64,000 nt of DNA. Source: CAVTWS01 sp964390555 (lineage in GTDB: Bacteria; Actinomycetota; Acidimicrobiia; Acidimicrobiales; SHLQ01). This document shows, piece after piece, positions 43,160 to 52,422 of this stretch. The translations under genes were made by a program, and so were the position numbers. The DNA is taken from NCBI GenBank assembly GCA_964390555.1, contig CAYMJU010000125.1, positions 1-64,000 of the forward strand, written 5' to 3'. The notes beneath the pieces were generated by a model. It saw nothing but the letters and a program-made list of their open reading frames with translations, was not told the origin of the DNA and made no database searches. The first letter of the stretch is position 1. The number at the start of each line of letters is the position of its first letter.

Positions 43160-43936
43160 ATGGACATCTGGGAACTGATGGTGGTAGCTGGTCGGCGGTG
43201 GCGGGTCGTGCTACCGGTCACCATCATCGGCACGCTGTTGGTGGTCGTGCTCGCCGCGACGTCGTCGTCGGCGTGGAAGGCCCAGGCCGTCGTCGGTTTC
43301 CAGGGGAACACCGGAACGGTCGAGCTGCTCGAGGACGAGCAGATCGAGTTCAACAACCTGAACCCCCTCGCCGGCCAGAACATCGGACCGGTCGCCGCCT
43401 ACGCCGAACAGGCGGCACAGTCGCGCAACACCCGCGCCGACGTGGCACAGCGGGGCCTGGCGACGTCCTATGAGGTCCTGCGCGACCCCTTCAACCCGCA
43501 GCTCACCATCGATGTCGAGGGAGACGATCCGGCGATCGTTCTCGACACGACGCAGTACCTGGCCGAGTTCATCCAAGCCGAGGTTGCCGGGTGGCAGAAC
43601 GACCTCGATGTCGCCGAAGCACTTCAAGTCGCCGCGTTCACGGTCACGCTCGACGAGGAGGCCACCAAGGACACCACCCCCGTCCTCAAGATGGTGATCC
43701 TCGGCGCGGCGGTCGTGATCGTCCTCGCCCTCGGCGCCGGTGTCGCGGCTGACGTGTTGGCGGCCCGCCGGATGCGAGCCGAAGGGCCCACCGATCACCG
43801 GGAAGGGAACGGGTTCGCAGCCGCATTCGACGCCATCCGCACCGCTGAGTGGGCCGACGCCGGACGGATCTTCAACGACGCCGACCGCGAACCCGAGCCG
43901 GCACCCGCACGCACCTCCCGATGGTCCCGTTCGTGA
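43160..43936 (+). CDS. Wzz-like polysaccharide chain-length/tyrosine-kinase-modulator membrane protein
   Basis: A 258-residue protein with two membrane helices, one near residues 17-34 (VVLPVTIIGTLLVVVLAAT) and one near 175-198 (MVILGAAVVIVLALGAGVAAD), and an extracytoplasmic region between. This is the Wzz/co-polymerase topology. Start ATG 43160 (MDIWELMVVAGRRWRVVLP). It is the first gene of an exopolysaccharide cluster and overlaps the polymerase gene by 4-16 bases. The cytoplasmic tail is acidic. No kinase domain is attached. Confidence 0.7.
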   Translation: MDIWELMVVAGRRWRVVLPVTIIGTLLVVVLAATSSSAWKAQAVVGFQGNTGTVELLEDEQIEFNNLNPLAGQNIGPVAAYAEQAAQSRNTRADVAQRGLATSYEVLRDPFNPQLTIDVEGDDPAIVLDTTQYLAEFIQAEVAGWQNDLDVAEALQVAAFTVTLDEEATKDTTPVLKMVILGAAVVIVLALGAGVAADVLAARRMRAEGPTDHREGNGFAAAFDAIRTAEWADAGRIFNDADREPEPAPARTSRWSRS

Positions 43937-45513
43937 AGCGACCGACGCCGCGGCTGCGCCTCGACGTCGTCGATCTCCTCACCGTCTACTTCGCGGCCGC
44001 CTTCTTCATCCCCGGCAACCGCGTCGTCGGGGCGCTCGGCTCCGCCGGTCGGCCGAGCTTCCTCATCGGGTTCGGGCTGTTCGCGCTCTGGTCCGGCGCC
44101 CGCCTGATCGGCGGTCCGAGGAGTCACACCGCGGTTCGACAACCGCTTTACCCGATCTTATGGCTTTACGTTCTGGCGCTCTTGCTTTCGGTGTACGTGG
44201 GCTTCGTGCGCGGCATGACGCCGTCGGAGAACACCGGCGCGATCCGCGCGGTCTTCACGATCCTCGGTGGCATCGGCGTGACGCTCGTCGCGCTCGACGC
44301 CACGCCGAGCATGGATCGGATCCACGTCCTGTTGCGGCGGATGTCGCTGATCGGGCTGTTCTCGGTCTTCTTCGGGTTGTGGCATTACGTCACGGGCTAC
44401 AACGCGGCGCTGAAGCTCAACCTCCCGGGACTCTCGGTGCTCAACTCGGTGACCACTCGCGACCGCTTCGGCGTGCCGCGCGTGTTCGGCACCGCGTATC
44501 ACGCCATCGAGTTCGGCATCGTGCACTCGCTACTCGCTGGCATCAGCGTCCACGTTGCGCTCCACGCCCGGACGAAGGCCGAGCGGCGTGTCATGTGGAT
44601 CGCCGCGGCACTGCACGCCGGGGTCGCCACCCTGTCCTCGTCGAGATCACAGGTCGTGGCCCTCGGGTGCGTCGTGGTTCCCTTGCTACTCAGCTGGCGG
44701 GGCGGGTGGCGGGTCCGGGCCGCCCTCGGCGCGGGCGGCGCGGTGCTGCTCCTCAACGCCGTGGTACCGGGCCAAATCGCCGGTCTTGTCGACCTGTTCG
44801 ACCAGGTCGGCGAGGACTTCAGCTCCCAGGATCGGGCGACCGACTACCCGGTTGCCCTTCGAGCGTGGGGCGAATACCCGGTGTTCGGTCGCGGCGCGGG
44901 AACTTGGGGACCCGAGTCGGCGCGCGATTACCGTCCGGGCCGGCTACTCGACAACGGATGGCTGAGCGAGCTCATCACGACCGGCGTGTTCGGTGTGCTG
45001 TGCCTCGCGGCGCTGCTCGGCGGAGCGATCGTGATGGCCCGCCGGCTCTACAAGTGGGGCGCGACCGACGAGCAGCGCCACCTGGCCTCGCTCATGGCCG
45101 GAGTCGTGGCGGCCTGCGCGGTCACGAACTACCTGTTCGACGGGTTCTTCTACTCCCAGTTCGTCGGGATCATGTTCTGCTCGGTTGGGATCGTGGGCGC
45201 CATGTGGCGGCTCGGCAGCCAGACCGCCGAGGCCCCTGTGTCGACCCAGCCAGTGCTTACCCAGCCCGTGCCTACCCAGCCCGTGCCGGTCGACTTGCTC
45301 CGGGCTCGTCGCACGGTTCGGCGCTCCCCGGCCCGCCCACAGCTCGCACCTCCGCGCGGTCTCGGAGTCGCCCGCTGGTCCTTCGAGATCCCGGCCGACG
45401 CTCACGCCGAATTCTGGGAACGGCGCGACCGAGCCACATCACGCCGCGGGCGCCTGTACCGCGGCGAGGTCGGCCCCACCTACGAGCAGTCCGGGCGCGC
45501 GTCCCCGAAGTAG
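43933..45513 (+). CDS. O-antigen polymerase/ligase-like membrane protein
   Basis: About 526 residues with roughly ten hydrophobic helices, typical of Wzy/WaaL polymerases in sugar-chain export: LLTVYFAAAFFIPGN, LYPILWLYVLALLLSVYVG and VATLSSSRSQVVALGCVVVPLLL. A large extracytoplasmic loop (RDRFGVPRVFGTAYH, YPVFGRGAGTWGPESARDYR) includes the family H/R residues. The start may be GTG 43933 (GTGA overlap with the Wzz-like gene) or ATG 43921. The cytoplasmic C-terminus carries a TQPVP repeat and an arginine-rich tail that is not part of the polymerase fold. Confidence 0.75.
   Translation: MKRPTPRLRLDVVDLLTVYFAAAFFIPGNRVVGALGSAGRPSFLIGFGLFALWSGARLIGGPRSHTAVRQPLYPILWLYVLALLLSVYVGFVRGMTPSENTGAIRAVFTILGGIGVTLVALDATPSMDRIHVLLRRMSLIGLFSVFFGLWHYVTGYNAALKLNLPGLSVLNSVTTRDRFGVPRVFGTAYHAIEFGIVHSLLAGISVHVALHARTKAERRVMWIAAALHAGVATLSSSRSQVVALGCVVVPLLLSWRGGWRVRAALGAGGAVLLLNAVVPGQIAGLVDLFDQVGEDFSSQDRATDYPVALRAWGEYPVFGRGAGTWGPESARDYRPGRLLDNGWLSELITTGVFGVLCLAALLGGAIVMARRLYKWGATDEQRHLASLMAGVVAACAVTNYLFDGFFYSQFVGIMFCSVGIVGAMWRLGSQTAEAPVSTQPVLTQPVPTQPVPVDLLRARRTVRRSPARPQLAPPRGLGVARWSFEIPADAHAEFWERRDRATSRRGRLYRGEVGPTYEQSGRASPK
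45244..45288 (+). repeat. Three tandem 15-bp repeats in the polymerase C-terminal tail
   Basis: ACCCAGCCAGTGCTT, ACCCAGCCCGTGCCT and ACCCAGCCCGTGCCG, in frame, encode TQPVL, TQPVP and TQPVP in a flexible cytoplasmic tail. The unit length keeps the frame, so copy-number change is tolerated. Confidence 0.9.
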
Positions 45514-45552
45514 CCTCGCGCCTCGGTCGACGTCGCTTCCGAGGACACGCAC

Positions 45553-47928
45553 ATGGCAGACATCCCGAAGGGTCACCTCTATCTGGGCGAGGTCGTCGAC
45601 CCGGTGACGCACGACCGAACCGGCCAGTCGGTGACCCTCGAGGCGGCCAAGCTGACGACCCACGGTGTCATCGTCGGCATGACCGGTTCGGGCAAGACGG
45701 GCCTGGCAGTCGTGTTGATCGAGGAGGCGCTGCTACAGGGGATCCCGGTGATCGTCCTCGATCCCAAGGGCGACATGGGGAATCTGGCGCTGCGGTTCCC
45801 CGACCTCGACCCGGCGTCGTTCCGACCCTGGATCAACGAGGCCGACGCCGAGCGCGACGCCGTATCGCCCGACCAGCACGCCACGGCGGTCGCCGAGTCG
45901 TGGCGATCGGGCCTGGAGTCGTGGGGGATCGGCGCCGACCGGGTTCGCGAGCTGGCATCGTCATCGACCGTGACGGTCTACACACCGGGATCGACAGCCG
46001 GGGTGCCCATCAACCTCGTCGGGAACCTGAAAGCCGCCACCGGTGGTCCAGCGGAGGCCGAGGCGGCAGCCGACGAGATCGAAGGCTACGTCTCGGGCCT
46101 GCTCGGCCTGGTCGGGATCGACGCCGATCCGTTGGTCAGTCGCGAACACATCTTGCTGAGCAACCTCATCCACCACGCCTGGACGAACGGGGTGACGACG
46201 GACCTGGCGTCGCTGGTGGCCCAGGTCCAGGATCCGCCCCTGCGCAAGCTCGGTGTGCTCGAGCTCGAATCGTTCTACCCCAAGGCCGACCGAGTGGAGC
46301 TGGCTCTCAAGCTCAACGGGCTCCTGGCGTCGCCGAGCTTCGCCGCCTGGGCCCTCGGCGAGCCGCTGGACATCGCCCGGTGGCTCGACCCCGACGGCGG
46401 ACCGCGCGCCTCGATCGTGACGCTGTCTCACCTCTCCGATGAGGAACGGCAGTTCGTCACCACGCTGGTCCTGTCAAAGATCGTGACGTGGTTCCGGTCC
46501 CAGCCCGGCACACCGGAGCTGCGGGCCCTCGTGTACATGGACGAGGTGTTCGGATTCGTGCCGCCCACGGCCTCACCGCCGTCAAAGATGCCGATCCTGA
46601 CGATCATGAAGCAGGCCCGGGCCTTCGGGGTCGGCATGGTCCTCGCCACCCAGAACCCCGTCGATGTCGACTACAAAGCCATCGCCAACGCGGGGACGTG
46701 GATGATCGGCCGTCTCCAGACCGAGCGCGACAAAGCTCGGCTGCTCGAGGGGATGCAGTCGGCGGGGGGCGGCGTGGATCTGGCTCACCTCGACGCCACG
46801 ATCAGCGGGCTCGCCAAGCGCGAGTTCGTCCTGCACCAGACGAGCGCGCCCCAGCCGGTGGTTTTCGGCACGCGATGGGCGATGTCGTATCTCGCCGGGC
46901 CCATGACCCGCGAGCAGATCGAGCGCCTCGGCCAGGATCGACCGTCGCCCACGGAGGCGCCCGCCGGCGAACCGGCCGACCGCACCCTCGGCGCCGACGA
47001 GACATCGGTCGTCCCGGGTTCGGCCGCCGGCGTCGAGGTGTCGTTCGTCGACCCCGCCGCTCCCTGGCTCGCCGCGCTCGGCGCGTCGAGCGTCGGTGTG
47101 CGGCTGCGAGCCGGGGTCGCCGTGCGCGTCCATCTCACCTTTGACGACACGGCAGCCGATCTGCGACACACCGAGACCTACGAAGCGGTCGGCCTCCTGT
47201 CTCAGGGGCTCGACCCTGCGACGCTCGTGCCGGTCGACTACGACGATCGCGACTTCCGATCCGATGCGCCGCCCGGCGCGGTGTTCGCGCTGCCGGACAG
47301 CCCGGTCCAGACCAAGGCGTTCTTCGTCGGCGCGCAGAAGACCGTCGTCGACCACCTCCTCCGCGAGCGGACCCTGACGCTGTTTCGCAACGCCGAGCTG
47401 AAGTTGGTGTCGAGACTCGACGAGTCGCCCGAGCAGTTCGACGCCCGGTGTCAGCTGGCCGGCGACGCTGGGGCCGACGCCGACGCCGCCCAGCTGAGGT
47501 CCTCGCTGGAGAAGCGGATCGACCGGGTGCGCGACGCCATCGCCAAGGCCGAGGACCGAGCGCGCGAGGTGGCATCTGACGCCGAGGCGCGACGCAGCTC
47601 CGAGATGTTGTCCCGGGCCGGCGATCTGCTCGGCGGCTTGCTCGGCGGCCGTCGAGGGACGAGGAGTATCCTGGGCGGCTTCCGTCGAGCGGCCAGCGAC
47701 CGTCGCCAGTCAGCCAACGCGGCCGAACGCCTCGAATCTGCGCAGCACCGGATCGCCGAGAAGGTCGACGAACTCGAGGAGCTGGAGCAGGAGCTGCGCG
47801 CCGCGCTCGCCGACATAAGGGACGACTGGGACGCGAAAGCCTCAGCAACCGTCGAGTTCGGCGTGGAACTCGAGCGCTCCGACATCGACGTAGAAGAGCT
47901 CCGGTTGCTGTGGATTCCCGCCGATTGA
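45553..47928 (+). CDS. HerA-like (DUF853/DUF87) ATP-binding protein
   Basis: A 791-residue ATPase related to the HerA/FtsK superfamily. The Walker A motif is GMTGSGKT (residues 42-49) and the Walker B region is RALVYMDEVFGF. Blocks DPKGDMGNLALRFPDL and ATQNPVDVDYKAIANAGTWMIGRLQTERDK are typical of HerA-like DUF853 proteins. The C-terminal 250 residues contain a long charged coiled coil (ERLESAQHRIAEKVDELEEL...). Its substrate (DNA, or wall polymer) is unknown. It sits inside the exopolysaccharide cluster, 39 bp after the polymerase gene. Confidence 0.82.
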   Translation: MADIPKGHLYLGEVVDPVTHDRTGQSVTLEAAKLTTHGVIVGMTGSGKTGLAVVLIEEALLQGIPVIVLDPKGDMGNLALRFPDLDPASFRPWINEADAERDAVSPDQHATAVAESWRSGLESWGIGADRVRELASSSTVTVYTPGSTAGVPINLVGNLKAATGGPAEAEAAADEIEGYVSGLLGLVGIDADPLVSREHILLSNLIHHAWTNGVTTDLASLVAQVQDPPLRKLGVLELESFYPKADRVELALKLNGLLASPSFAAWALGEPLDIARWLDPDGGPRASIVTLSHLSDEERQFVTTLVLSKIVTWFRSQPGTPELRALVYMDEVFGFVPPTASPPSKMPILTIMKQARAFGVGMVLATQNPVDVDYKAIANAGTWMIGRLQTERDKARLLEGMQSAGGGVDLAHLDATISGLAKREFVLHQTSAPQPVVFGTRWAMSYLAGPMTREQIERLGQDRPSPTEAPAGEPADRTLGADETSVVPGSAAGVEVSFVDPAAPWLAALGASSVGVRLRAGVAVRVHLTFDDTAADLRHTETYEAVGLLSQGLDPATLVPVDYDDRDFRSDAPPGAVFALPDSPVQTKAFFVGAQKTVVDHLLRERTLTLFRNAELKLVSRLDESPEQFDARCQLAGDAGADADAAQLRSSLEKRIDRVRDAIAKAEDRAREVASDAEARRSSEMLSRAGDLLGGLLGGRRGTRSILGGFRRAASDRRQSANAAERLESAQHRIAEKVDELEELEQELRAALADIRDDWDAKASATVEFGVELERSDIDVEELRLLWIPAD

Positions 47929-48152
47929 CAGCGGTCAGTGGGTAGACGTTCACCGAACGTCGCCAATTCGTCACGAAACCTTCACATAACGAGGTGCCAC
48001 CACGCTGCGTGTTGTGTCACCATGACCCCTGGCGGCTCGCCCATGAGCGTCCCTGATCGTTTTGGTGCGCGATTTGGGCAGGTCGACCTACAGATACGCC
48101 GAGAGTACCTGGCGTACCGTGAAGTCCCCAAGACCGACAGGCTGAACCAACG
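47929..48152. other. Intergenic upstream region of the sugar transferase gene
   Basis: A 224-bp gap, AT-richer than its flanks, with TTCGTCACGAAACCTTCACATAAC around 47968, a possible promoter. A short frame from 48021 (MTPGGSPMSVPDRFG) overlaps the transferase gene start but resembles no family and is not called. Confidence 0.4.
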
Positions 48153-49634
48153 ATGGCGCTGCGGGCACCAGAAGAACTCGACAACGTGGTCATCTATCCA
48201 GACCACAGCCTGATGCTGCGTTACGAACAGCCGCGCGCGACGAGGGCCGCGACGGGGCGCAAGCTGGCGCTCGTCTTGGCCGACTTGAACACCGTCGCCC
48301 TGAGCTTGTTCCTCTCGGTGATCGTCCACTCCCGGTTGAACCCGGCAGATCCCGTGTCGAGCCGCACGTACTTCTACCTGCTGCTAGCTACGTTGCCCGC
48401 CTGGCCGATGGCGTTCTCCTCACAAGATCTGTACAAGGCCCGGTTCATCGCTCGCGGCGCCGACGAGGGCGGCCGGCTGCTCCGGGCGATCGCCATGGGG
48501 TTCGTGGTGATCGGCATCGCGTCGATCATGATCAAGATCACCCTCGGCCGGACCTGGCTGGTCGTCGCCGCGGCGATCGTGATCACCTCGGTGTTCCTCG
48601 AGCGACTAGTCGCCCGCAAGTTGTTCCGGAGGGCACGAAGCCGCGGCCAGATGCTCCGGAGGGTCGTGATCATCGGCCGCAACGCCGAGGGATACCTGGT
48701 TCGGGACATGCTCGACAACGACTCCAGCCACGGCTACGAGGTGGTGGCTTTCGCTGAAGACCTGGTCGAGGACAAGGGCGCGCGAGACGCCGAGCGCGCC
48801 GTCACCGACGCCTCTCTCATGCTGGATCTGGTGCGCGCGGTCGATGCCGACGGAGTCATCATTGCCGCCACGGCGATCGACATCGGCAGCTCGAACCGGC
48901 TGATCCGAACATTCACCGAGAACGGCATCCACGTCGAGCTGTCCTCGACGCTGTGCGACATCGCCTCGCACCGACTCACCATCAGGCCGCTCGGCCGCTT
49001 CCCCATGGTCTACATCGAGCCGGTACAACGCCACGGGTGGCGACCCCTCGCCAAACGCGGTTTCGACGTGGCCGTCAGCTCGATCATGTTGGTTCTCACC
49101 GCTCCCGTCCTGGCGATCGCCATGCTCGCCATCAAGGTCACCAGCCACGGCGGCGTGTTCTTCCGCCAAGAGCGCGTGGGCCGCAGCGGCGACCGGTTCC
49201 GGGTGTTCAAGCTCCGCACCATGGTGTTTGACGCCGAGAGTCTTCTCGACAACGTCCGGCACCTCAACGAAGCCGAAGGCCCGATCTTCAAGATCCGCAA
49301 CGACCCGCGGATCACGCCGATTGGCCGCATCCTCCGGAGGTCGTCGATCGACGAGCTTCCGCAACTGATCAACGTTCTCAAGGGCGAGATGAGTCTCGTG
49401 GGTCCGCGACCGGCGCTCCCACGCGAGGTCGACACGTGGGACTCGAGCCTGCACAACCGCCTGCGCGTCCGGCCCGGGATCACCGGGATGTGGCAGGTCA
49501 GCGGACGCTCCGACGCCGGCGGCGACTATGGCCAGCTCGACCTGTACTACGTCGACAACTGGACGCTGTTCGCCGACTTGATGATCCTCCTTCGCACGGT
49601 GCCAGCGGTGATCAGCCAGCGCGGCGCCTGCTGA
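48153..49634 (+). CDS. Exopolysaccharide polyprenyl glycosylphosphotransferase (sugar transferase)
   Basis: A 493-residue polyprenyl-phosphate hexose-1-phosphate transferase, the first committed step of many surface polysaccharides. It has four or five N-terminal helices (LALVLADLNTVALSLFLSVI, FYLLLATLPAWPMAFSS), a Rossmann-like CoA_binding_3 region (RRVVIIGRNAEGYLVRDML), and the C-terminal catalytic domain: KRGFDVAVSSIMLVLTAPVL, FFRQERVGRSGDRFRVFKLRTM, RSSIDELPQLINVLKGEMSLVGPRP and RPGITGMWQVSGRSD. Ends the cluster; its partners are the Wzz-like and polymerase genes. Confidence 0.9.
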   Translation: MALRAPEELDNVVIYPDHSLMLRYEQPRATRAATGRKLALVLADLNTVALSLFLSVIVHSRLNPADPVSSRTYFYLLLATLPAWPMAFSSQDLYKARFIARGADEGGRLLRAIAMGFVVIGIASIMIKITLGRTWLVVAAAIVITSVFLERLVARKLFRRARSRGQMLRRVVIIGRNAEGYLVRDMLDNDSSHGYEVVAFAEDLVEDKGARDAERAVTDASLMLDLVRAVDADGVIIAATAIDIGSSNRLIRTFTENGIHVELSSTLCDIASHRLTIRPLGRFPMVYIEPVQRHGWRPLAKRGFDVAVSSIMLVLTAPVLAIAMLAIKVTSHGGVFFRQERVGRSGDRFRVFKLRTMVFDAESLLDNVRHLNEAEGPIFKIRNDPRITPIGRILRRSSIDELPQLINVLKGEMSLVGPRPALPREVDTWDSSLHNRLRVRPGITGMWQVSGRSDAGGDYGQLDLYYVDNWTLFADLMILLRTVPAVISQRGAC

Positions 49635-49662
49635 CGCACCTGCTGCTGATACAAACAGGCCG

Positions 49663-50913
49663 GTGACCGGCGCCGATCCTTCGAGCATTCTCGATCGGCG
49701 TGCCGCCCACGGGTTCCGGGCCCTGCGTCACCAGCCCTATCGGCTGCTGTTCGCCGGCCAGGTCGCATCGGCGACCGGGTTCTGGCTGGCCCACACCACG
49801 CTCCAAGGCCTCGTCCACGAGCTGAGCAACGGCAACACCGTCCAGCAGAGCCTCTTCTTCTCGGCCATGTTCCTTCCAGCGCTGCTGGTCGCACCGATCG
49901 CCGGCGTGATCGTCGACCGTCGAGATCGTCGTCATGTCCTACAGGCGTGCTACCTCGGAGTCGGGGTGGTGGCGGTGACCCTCGCGCTGGTCGAGGCGGC
50001 GGGCAACACGTCGGTAGGCATCGTTCTCGTGCTCGTCGTCCCGATCGGTTCGTTCCACGCCGCACTCGGGCCGGCGCAAGCTGCGGTGCTCGCCAACACC
50101 GTGCCCACGACCGACCTGCCGAGCGCCATATCGCTGCACGCCGTGGTCGCGAACTTGTCTCGCGTGGCCGGCCCGATCATCGGCGCGCCGCTGATCGCCG
50201 GTGGCCATTTCGCGGTGGGCATCGCCACCATCGCCGTCGGCTCGCTCGTGGCTGCGGCCGCCGCCACCAGACTGACCCTGACCGACCAGCGCCTCGATAC
50301 CGACACCGGCCCAATTCGAGCCAGGGTCGCGGACGGTATCCGCCACGCACGCGACCGTCCACCAGCCGTCGGGGTGCTGGTCACCATCGCGGTCTTGTCG
50401 GTATTCGGCGTGTCCCACAACGTGCTGGTGCCCGATTTCACCGAGTCGGTTCTTGGCGAGCCCGAAGGACGCTTCGGATGGATCATCGCCGCCATCGGGG
50501 TCGGCGCGGTGATCGGTGCCCTGCTCAATGGATACGACCAGCGACCGGCCGACCTGCGGCGGGCGTCGCTCTACTTCGTGGCGTACTCGGTGGCGCTGAT
50601 CGGTGTGGGACTGGCGCCCAGCTTCACCGTGGCCATCGTCGTCGAGGGCGTCCTCGGCATGTTCTACTTCCTCGCCGTCACCCAGTTGCAGACGATCATC
50701 CAAAGCGTGGTCGACGACGAGAAGCGGGGCCGGGTCATGTCCCTGTTCCAGATCTGCTGGGCGGGACTGGTGCCACTCGGTACGCTCATCCTTGGGACGG
50801 TGGCCGAATTGGCGAACGTGCGCACCGCCATCGTCGGCTCGGCGTCGGTGTGCCTGCTCGTGGCGCTTTGGGGGGCGTTCAGTCCTCGCACCTCTATGAA
50901 CCCGCGCCAATAG
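49663..50913 (+). CDS. MFS transporter (enterobactin exporter-like)
   Basis: A 416-residue major facilitator with twelve predicted helices. MFS motif A is visible as GVIVDRRDRRHVLQ (loop 2-3), and the second half has RVMSLFQICWAGLVPLGTLILGTVAELANVR. It resembles the EntS/MFS_3 group. Start GTG 49663 (VTGADPSSILDRRAAHGFRALRHQPYRLLFAGQ). The stop lies inside the dispersed repeat, which supplies the last codons (MNPRQ). The substrate is unknown. Confidence 0.84.
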   Translation: MTGADPSSILDRRAAHGFRALRHQPYRLLFAGQVASATGFWLAHTTLQGLVHELSNGNTVQQSLFFSAMFLPALLVAPIAGVIVDRRDRRHVLQACYLGVGVVAVTLALVEAAGNTSVGIVLVLVVPIGSFHAALGPAQAAVLANTVPTTDLPSAISLHAVVANLSRVAGPIIGAPLIAGGHFAVGIATIAVGSLVAAAAATRLTLTDQRLDTDTGPIRARVADGIRHARDRPPAVGVLVTIAVLSVFGVSHNVLVPDFTESVLGEPEGRFGWIIAAIGVGAVIGALLNGYDQRPADLRRASLYFVAYSVALIGVGLAPSFTVAIVVEGVLGMFYFLAVTQLQTIIQSVVDDEKRGRVMSLFQICWAGLVPLGTLILGTVAELANVRTAIVGSASVCLLVALWGAFSPRTSMNPRQ

Positions 50914-50987
50914 GTGGGTGCTCGACGTCCGATCGGTCTCGCTCGCTTGATGGCGCAGGCGACAAGTACCACTGTCACATTTGGGGG
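50898..50987 (+). repeat. Dispersed intergenic repeat, copy B
   Basis: Matches 5964-6050 in the same orientation (shared GAACCCGCGCC, GCTCGACGTCCGATCG, TCTCGCTCGC, TGGCGCAGGCGACAA, GTCACATT). It starts within the last codons of the MFS gene, so MNPRQ-stop is repeat-encoded, and ends just before the 3' end of the opposing SDR. Confidence 0.85.
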
Positions 50988-50989
50988 AC

Positions 50990-51934
50990 TCAACCGTCGA
51001 ACATCTTGAGCTCGGGGTGGTCGTCGAGGGTGTAGTCGTTGCTCAGATCCTCGACCAGATGGCTCGGTGCGGCGGCGTCGAGGGCATCGAGGGTCCAGCC
51101 GCCGGCGTGGTACAGCACCCGTTCGCGATCGGGTTCGCTGAGCCGTGACAGTCGATCGCCGCCGATGTGAAACGTGCGGCCATTGACGTTGGCGGCCGCA
51201 TCGGTGCAGAGCCAGACGACGATCGGGGAGATCTTGCGAGTGGCCAGGGCATCGGGATCGGAGATCGTCGGCGACATGCGGGTCGACCTCGGACCCATGG
51301 TGAGCGCCATCAGCTCGGTCCATCTCGCGGTGCGGACCGCGTAGTCCTTGGTCGATTCCCCAGTGGCCAGCGGCCGAATGGCGTTGCAGCGCACCCCGAA
51401 ACGCCCGAGCTCCTTGGCCACGGTCCGGGTCAGGCCCACGACGCCTTCCTTGGCCGACGAGTAGGCGACCATCGACGGGTGTCCGAAGCCTGACCCGCTG
51501 CTCGTGTTGACGATCGCCCCCTCGCCCTGGCGGCAGAAATGCGGTGCCGCAGCGCGGATCATTGCGAAGTAGCCCTTGAGATTGACGGCGAAGCAGCTGT
51601 CCCAGTTCTCCTCGGTCACCGTCCAGAGGTCGGCCACTCCCCCGCCTCCGGTGGCGTTGTTGATCACGATGTCGACCCGCCCGAACGTGTCGATCGCGGT
51701 GGCGACGATGTCGGCCGCGCCGTCCCAGGTCGCCGAGTGGGTGTCGGCCACCGCCGTACCACCAGCGGCGGTGATCTCATCGACGACCGCGGCGGCGTCT
51801 GCGCCTTTGCGGACCCCGATGTCGTTGACGACCACCTTCGCCCCTTCCGACGCCAGCAACAGCGCATGCTGCTTGCCGATCCCACCCCCCGAGCCGGTAA
51901 CGATCGCGACCTTGCCTTCGAGCCTGTCCCCCAT
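50990..51934 (-). CDS. SDR family oxidoreductase, hydroxyacyl-CoA dehydrogenase type
   Basis: A 314-residue SDR from ATG 51934 (MGDRLEGKVAIVTGSGGGIGKQHALLLASEG). It has VVVNDIGVRKG, NNATGGG, a serine in NTSSGSG and catalytic YSSAKEGVVGLTRTVAKELG, with a longer C-terminal part as in the 9995 gene. AAGGTGGGG lies upstream as a ribosome site. It probably handles 3-hydroxyacyl-CoA or steroid substrates. Converges with the MFS gene across repeat copy B. Confidence 0.85.
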   Translation of the reverse strand: MGDRLEGKVAIVTGSGGGIGKQHALLLASEGAKVVVNDIGVRKGADAAAVVDEITAAGGTAVADTHSATWDGAADIVATAIDTFGRVDIVINNATGGGGVADLWTVTEENWDSCFAVNLKGYFAMIRAAAPHFCRQGEGAIVNTSSGSGFGHPSMVAYSSAKEGVVGLTRTVAKELGRFGVRCNAIRPLATGESTKDYAVRTARWTELMALTMGPRSTRMSPTISDPDALATRKISPIVVWLCTDAAANVNGRTFHIGGDRLSRLSEPDRERVLYHAGGWTLDALDAAAPSHLVEDLSNDYTLDDHPELKMFDG

Positions 51935-51976
51935 GAGCCCCACCTTGGTCGCGTCGGCGCCGCCGGCGCAATACGG

Positions 51977-52270
51977 TCAGGCCACGAACGCCGCCAATTC
52001 CCGGTAGTCGAGCACGTCCCGCGCTCTGGACAGACGCCGACCGCTCGTCGTCGGGGTTGCCCGCAGGAACCCCTCGTTCGACGAGACGCACGACATCGGC
52101 GCGAGCTACGTCGAGCAGGTTGGCTGCCTGTTGCGCGGCGAGCTCACCATCGGTACGGATGACGTGTACCGCCGAGCCCGTCGCCAAGCCCGCCAGCAGT
52201 GTCCGCACGGCTCGACTTCCTCGGGCGGGAGTACTGCGATCTGATCGACGACTTGGACGCGGACCAACAT
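51977..52270 (-). pseudogene. Excisionase-family (HTH_17) antitoxin remnant with two frameshifts
   Basis: Three fragments in different frames form a known antitoxin layout. Frame one from ATG 52270 gives MLVRVQVVDQIAVLPPEEVEP. Frame two, after a missing base near 52204, gives VRTLLAGLATGSAVHVIRTD then GELAAQQAANLLDVARADVVRLVERG, the HTH excisionase core. Frame three, shifted again near 52020, ends DVLDYRELAAFVA-stop. Intact relatives have TTQQAADLLNVSRPFLVRLLEEGE followed by THRRLRLDDVLAY. No PIN-domain toxin is visible beside it. Confidence 0.75.
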
Positions 52271-52422
52271 GCTCGACGGACACCGGCCGACCGCCAAACC
52301 GACCGAGGTGACTGTGCACCGATACGCCGAGCTGGTCGTTCGAGGTGGTTGGCCACTGAACCTGACGAGAACGGTGGATCTCGCTCGCGCCTTCAAGGAT
52401 CGGGTGGATACTGGACCGCTGT

